The translations under genes were made by a program, and so were the position numbers. From NCBI GenBank assembly GCA_006503535.1, contig QYRS01000007.1, forward strand, positions 62,001 to 126,000: a stretch of 64,000 bases of DNA. The letters are read 5' to 3'. The notes beneath the pieces were generated by a model. The model saw only the letters and a program-made list of their open reading frames with translations. It was not told where the DNA came from and did no database searches. The first letter of the stretch is position 1, and the number at the start of each line of letters is the position of its first letter. The stretch is from Arthrinium phaeospermum. Taxonomy: Eukaryota > Ascomycota > Sordariomycetes > Amphisphaeriales > Apiosporaceae. Positions 58,616-64,000 of this stretch are shown in pieces.

Positions 58616-60885
58616 TTAACCCCCCTTCATGACCACATCTTGCTTGGCTGAGCCTCCGTCCCCATCGTCCGTCTTTCTCATGAGCCATACATTCAAGCCC
58701 CAAAGCAGCCTGAAGGCTTCCATGCGTTCCTGAGGCTTGAAAAGGTCGTACCAAGGACTCCGCCATACCTCCAGCTTATTCCAGGATCTGATGCTTTCTT
58801 CGGGGGCCCCGGCGAAAACCTCAAGGAGCCGCAATGGCACGCGGACACGCAATATAGAGATATGGTGAAATAGGCTGCTGATCACGAACACATCGTCGAA
58901 GTCAGCTCCAGGTTGCTTCCCGATGGCTGTGTATCGCATCTTCTTGTCCCAGTTGGACGAGGGCAGGCGTACCATCCGGTAGTTATCATAGATGCCGAGC
59001 GTCTTGCGCGACTTTTTGTTCGCAGGTGGGCCACGCATCGGCAGACCTGATGATGGAGATATGGGATGCGGCGGCGATTGAGGCCGCTTGTTGGTATGGT
59101 TTTCCTTGCCCTGCCTCTGTGAAGAGGCATTGCCGGTGGTTTCCGCTGCAGGTGAAGACGGCGAAGTGGCTGTATTCTCCGTCTTCGGAGGTGCGTTATT
59201 ACTGTCGCTCTCTGACCGTTCCATGCTCTCAATCTCGCGGCCTATAGGACCACCTTCTGCTCCACCCCATCTCCTCGTCGTTGCCCACCATCTCCCGTCG
59301 CCGAATCTCTTCTCCTTCTGGCCCTCTCGCGCGCGATGTTGTGCAGTAATTAATGCTGCCACAAGTTCACGGCCGAAGTCAATGCTCTGATCCGACGGCG
59401 TGCTGAAGTTGGTGATGTTCCTTGCAGACACCGCCGCAAGCGGGCCTTCCACAACGCCACGTCTTGCATCTTCACGTCCTTGGGGGACTCTAGCAAGGAA
59501 ATTGCACCCCGATGGGAAATACGAAGCCCGTGCCAGGCGGGACTGGGCTTGCTGTGTCCCGCTTTTGGGGGGAGCTGACGATGGTCCAAGAAGATGGAGG
59601 CGCGGCTCTACACGGGGTGTCGCAAGGTTACAGCCGCAGTCATACGAGACCAGTTTCACAAAGGCTGTGATCAAGCCGTGCCTGAGCTCGGGTGGCATGC
59701 TGGAGCCAGATGCGGTACGGTACGTGGTTCTCTGCGATTTGCTATCCTCTTGAGCGATTGTGGCACCGGCTATAGCGAACTCGGCTTGTTCAAGACTACC
59801 ATCAAGGGCTGTAGGGCGTGGTTTGGAGGATGCCGGAGAGTGCTCATCCTCATTGTACTGGATTGGAGGCTGCGAGGTGTCGTCCCAATATGAGGCCATC
59901 AAATCAAGCTGCCGGAAGAATTCGTAGCAGTTCCCCAAGCGTACTGCCTTGGACCCCGGCCCGGATCGGATGCGCTTAATGGTCCTGAAGGCGGCCTGGT
60001 TATCTATCGAGAGCTCATTGCGTCTTTCGAGATAAACTCGGGCCTCCGGGGACAGAGTCCCATTGGACAAAGGCTTCCGAAAAGTTGAATCCATGGCTCG
60101 TGCCTGATCTACATCCATGCCATCCCACCCCGTCCCCGAAGGGACATATGAGGGGTCCGGCAGTAGGTGTTCGGCGCCGACATCTGTATGCACGTGCACC
60201 CCAAGCGCCGCGAAGGGGGAATGGTCCAGTTGAGATGGCCTCTGTACGGATTGCAACACACGGACTACAGACCCCTGCCCCAGTGTGCTTCTGTCTGCTA
60301 GTTGTGGACTGAAAGCTGGCAGATTGATAGGCGTGGCGAGCGGTACATCCTTGGGCGGTGGGCCCAACGTCGCCGGTGTAACTAATATCAAGGTGAGCTT
60401 GATTCTATAGCGAAATGGCGGGATTTACAAATAAGAAGTGCAAACTGAAATAGTCGGACACTCTAGTGGCATCACACTCTCAAATCCGAATGCACAAGCG
60501 TAGCCTTGGCCGGCTCGGGTACCGAGTTGACCGACCGAGCGGCATGAAACGCGACGCCCAAAGCACAGACAGGAGCTTGGCCTGGCTCAGGAGGTATCGA
60601 TGCATTCACTGCCTTGCACCTCAAGAATGAAGGGCGAACAGCTCAACCCAGCCTCGCGGATGGTTGTTGCGACGGGGCTATTGGAAGAAGAAAGCCACGA
60701 GGAGACGAAGGATAGCGCTTGCTTCGTCACATTTGTCATAGAGCAGACAGCCCGACAGCCTGGCTGTCTCAGTATGTGCCCATGGGACAGCATGGGACAC
60801 CGCCATTGGAGTAATTGAGACGAAGCCATACCTAGGCAATGAAAGGAAAGTGCGACTTACTCAAATCAACCAAACCGCCAAACAT
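58616..60885 (-). CDS. Unrecognised fungal protein, 596 residues
   Basis: The main exon 58616-60381 has no good ATG at its upstream end, so I looked for an upstream exon. A 25-nt exon at 60861-60885 (MFGGLVDL, donor GTAAGT) joins in phase to an ATTAG acceptor at 60382, giving MFGGLVDLITPATLGPPPK. The product has a Pro-rich start, a possible conserved block near residues 130-175 (KAVRLGNCYEFFRQLDLMASYW), a basic Ser/Pro-rich middle, and a better-ordered C-terminal block of about 120 residues (YDNYRMVRLPSSNWDKKMRY ... EAFRLLWGLNVWLM). Several KKSRK/NKRP-type basic clusters suggest nuclear location. I do not recognise the family and assign no function. If the small first exon is wrong, the first internal ATG would be at MDVDQARAM, losing about 90 residues. 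Confidence 0.7.
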
Positions 60886-63753
60886 GTTCAGCAGCCGGGC
60901 CGGTGGGTGGATGGGTGGGTGCGTGAGTGAGTGAGTGAGGTATAGTGATCCCTAAGCCCTTTCTACGAAACCTTGAAGCTAAAAAACCGCCGGCTCGCTG
61001 ACTGGCTGGCCACTTGTGGGGGAGTTACCTCTGGTACGGAGAAGGTTGCTCTCGCCCAGCATTTGGGAGGCAATGGCAATTGATTGACTGATCTCTGGTG
61101 GTGCTGGCTTGCCGTAGCTTGTAGGCTTGTAGGCTTGTAGGCTTCTCCCTAACGCTCCTGTCGCGTGCCACAAATGACGTTGGGGGCAATTGAGCCTCAG
61201 TTGGGTAACGTTTACCTTTGCTGGCGCAGGTTCGGGCCGGGAGACGCTAAGGTTATTTGGGTACAGGTACTGTACTCGCAGCGGTAGCAGCCAACGAATG
61301 GATCTTTTGCGACCTCCAATTCTCACCACCAAAGCTGCACTCACTGGCCAGGTCAGGCCCTCGTTGAAACAAAGAGGAGGTTGCTGATTGACGAGATGTT
61401 TGGTCAGGATGCCGCGTCCCTCGACATTCGAGAAGTAAGACCAGTTGCCCCCAGTCGCAGCAGCCAGCCGTTGTTGTCCCAGGTAGGCTTAGGCTTGGGA
61501 GGTGCCTCACTATGTAGGAGGAGTCCAGGAGGTGTTTGAGGGAAATAGGTGTGGGTGGGGGGGTTTTCCATCAAGAGGTACCTACCACCTACCAACATTA
61601 CAGAACCGAAATCTGAAAATAGGACGCACGGCCTTCATTCGGCATGGCTGGCCCTCTGTCAGAATGCTGACAAGAGTTCCGATGAAAAGAAAGGCAACGG
61701 TTCGGATTCACGTTTCTAATAAACCCTCCCAGTGGTCCAGCACAGGTGTGTCGGGTGTTGTTACCGTCTCGTGACTGTTTCTCAATAACTCGAGGTTACA
61801 TGTCTGTACGGAGACCAGCTGATGGATACCCTGACCAAGATGCCCCGATGCCCCCGCCCTGAGATGAGCAACCCACCAAGAGCAAGAGTGGTAAAAGCAA
61901 CCCGTCATGCGCATCTCAATGTGCAATCATGAGGGCGACTGGGCTGCACAGCAAGTCGCAGGATGCTCGCCATCATGACCGGGTGCATCGCATATAGTAC
62001 AGACGGGTTTCGCGCTGCTTGATAATCGGGAGATCTAGCATCACAGAAACAAACATCCAGCGGGTCGATGCCCTCTCGAAGATCATGACGGGACATCCCT
62101 GAGCCGACCCCAGGATCGGGGCAGAAGCTTGCAAGACCCGCTCCTTGCTCGACAGCCGTTGTCCTGACCGCTTGCCGGGCAGCAACACACACCTTTACGG
62201 CTCCTACATACATACCTAAAGCTAAGGCCCGGATAGATTGCTCTGCAGTGGATTAGATGCAAGCCAAGATCCTCCGTCTGCATTATTTTCAGACGTCCAG
62301 ACAATGGCCTCGTTCGTGTTTGGTAAACCGGTCCGGTCACCGACTCCAGAAACTTGGTCTGATGTAGTCCTGGGTTTTATATTGAGCACTTCCAGCACCA
62401 TGGTGCTGCATGGCGCTGCACAAGCCGGGATGCTGCAACAAACCATCCAGCCATCCACCAACGGGATGCAAAGTCTGGATGACTTTAATTGATAGTTGTA
62501 GCTACGGTTGACGGTTGAAGTTCTAACGTCGTATGCAATCAGATAATCATTACTCATACGGGCCAGGATTCTGCACGGGCAATTCAATGTTTGATTGGTG
62601 CCAGTTGCAGAGTCGCATTTCAGAAGCATGTGGTTTGATTTCGTCCATACCTAGGTATTAATACGTTCGGAGAGCACTGACCTGCCATGACCAGAGATGA
62701 ACAACCCGGCATGCCCTTCTGCTAAAAGGGCATGCTTCCTCCCCAACCCACCAGCGACGACGAAGCCCCGGTCCTGATGTTGTCAAGTGAATCGGCAGAT
62801 CATCCCCGGCAAACACTGAACGTTGGAAGAAAGTCCGAAGCCGTCAACCGTGCAAGAGACTGGCCATGCTCAAGACAGATGGTAAAAAGGCCAGAAGATC
62901 CTCCGCGACGGGAAGTCAAAAAAGAATGGCCCGAATATGGTAAATGTCCGTTGGTACCCCACACCTCGGCGCGGCATTGCCCACAGAATGCCCAGACGCA
63001 GTGAGGCTCTGAGGGAGGAACTGCTTCACATTTGTCGCAGAACAGGGGTGTGCTTGTGGTTGCGCCCCGTTCTGCCCCGCCCCGACCCATGCTCTTCCGG
63101 AATTGCATACCAAGTCGACATCACGGCTCTCCCGTCCTCGTCTCTCAGACACCACACACAGAGAGGGCCCCTGCTGCATGGCCAATCCCCATCGGCATGT
63201 TTGTGCCTGTCAAACAAACGACAGGGTGCGTCCGCCAATCCAGACAGGCCGTCAGGTTTCTGCGGCCGTGCCAACCCTTCCCGTCTTCAGGTCTCATGGT
63301 CCTGGGAGGGAGGCAGGGAGGCAGGAGGGAGCATTCGAACGGTGGGGAGCTTTTCTTAGGCTGACCCGGGCCCTCTCGGCTCACGACCGGGCTCCAATTG
63401 CCTCACAGGGCCACTTCTTCCTACTGTTCTTGTTTCTTCTACTACCATTCTATTCATCCACTTGTCTTGCTGGCCGTTTGTGCCTTTAGCCGCCTGCCCT
63501 TCTGTTGTTTCGACTTCCCAGTGGGAAATACCTTTCTGTCTTCTATACCCTCATCAGCGCTTCACAGTATCCTGATTGATTCATGTGCTTGACGTGAGAT
63601 TGATACCGGCCGGCCGGCCTGTTCTTTTTTTCCCCTTCTCTTTTTCGTTTCTTCCCATTCTCTTCTTGTAGAGGGTGTCTGTGTTTGCTTGAAGCCACAG
63701 CCTCTCATTGACCTCCGCGACTGGAATCGCTTTTCGAGTGACTACTCGGCAAT
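60886..63753. other. 2.9-kb spacer at the right end
   Basis: Promoter sides of two divergent genes. Contains GTGA repeats near 60920-60940 and a short GTAGGCTT repeat at 61119-61144. No gene recognised. Confidence 0.55.
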
Positions 63754-64000
63754 ATGTCGAGTCCAAACCTGCCGCCAGGGGCCTTCATTACTTCACTAGG
63801 CGGCAAAAGATGTACGGCGATACCAAAGAAGGGCGGCAACGGGGGAGGCGGAGGAGGACAACAGCAGACTTCCACGACGACGGCGGCGGCCACGACAACC
63901 GCGGCCCCTTCGACGACGACCGTCCAGGAACCGCCCAAGACCAGCACGACGCAGGTGCAGGCGCCGCCACCAGCCGTGCCGCCCCAAGCGTCGACGACAA
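63754..64000 (+). CDS. 5' end of a Thr/Pro/Gly-rich protein (continues past window)
   Basis: An ATG at 63754 opens a frame that stays open to the window edge (82 codons). It starts MSSPNLPPGAFITSLGGKRC, then a GGGGGG run and Thr/Ala/Pro-rich sequence with TTT clusters, resembling the low-complexity part of a fungal cell-surface or disordered protein. No signal peptide is obvious. The opposite strand is also open here, as expected for such GC-rich repeats. Function cannot be judged from this fragment. Confidence 0.55.
   Translation, partial: MSSPNLPPGAFITSLGGKRCTAIPKKGGNGGGGGGQQQTSTTTAAATTTAAPSTTTVQEPPKTSTTQVQAPPPAVPPQASTT

Overview
The window is nuclear DNA of a filamentous ascomycete (Pezizomycotina, probably Sordariomycetes). 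The evidence is short GT-AG introns with GTAAGT-like donors and CTAAC/CTGAC-like branch sites, intergenic spacers rich in TACCTACC-type motifs and microsatellites, monocistronic genes on both strands, and an Egh16/GAS1-family secreted protein beside a secreted GH25 lysozyme. No name-level species call is possible from sequence alone.

Layout. 1-7.9 kb: SGD1/NOM1-like nucleolar protein (minus, 3' end off the window), SRP14 (plus, divergent), a small Cys-rich protein (minus), and an eight-exon GBP2/HRB1-like three-RRM protein (minus). 8-16 kb: a gene-poor stretch in which no gene could be recognised. 16-28 kb: COQ9 (plus), SMC6 (minus), ECD/ecdysoneless (plus, divergent from SMC6), a MIT-AAA ATPase (plus) and mitochondrial ribosomal protein uS17m (minus). 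28-36 kb: a tRNA-Pro-like gene interrupted in its T arm, a VOC-domain protein with a possible membrane helix (minus), and NEP1/EMG1 (minus). 36-43 kb: a 3.7-kb spacer, then the secreted Egh16-like protein and the GH25 lysozyme (both plus). 43-54 kb: FBXO21-like F-box protein (minus), a Pcp1/Spc110-type spindle-pole scaffold (plus, divergent) and a type I metacaspase (minus). 54-64 kb: long spacers, one unrecognised 596-residue protein (minus), and the 5' end of a Thr/Pro-rich protein (plus) that runs off the window.

Most genes are core housekeeping: ribosome biogenesis (SGD1, NEP1), protein targeting (SRP14), mRNA export or packaging (GBP2-like), mRNA splicing support (ECD), ubiquinone synthesis (COQ9), mitochondrial translation (uS17m), chromosome maintenance (SMC6) and spindle-pole function. 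They are not an operon or a metabolic cluster. The Egh16-like/GH25 pair is the only accessory-looking, secreted part.

The most unusual signal is at 28.65-28.79 kb. A tRNA-Pro(UGG)-like sequence is split between T stem and T loop by a 61-nt insert that looks like a spliceosomal intron (GTAAGT, TACTAAT, CAG), with Pol III A box, B box and T-run terminators in place. Several very small exons (8, 25, 26, 31 and 40 nt) were found only by following splice signals and reading frame. All exon coordinates here were worked out by eye.
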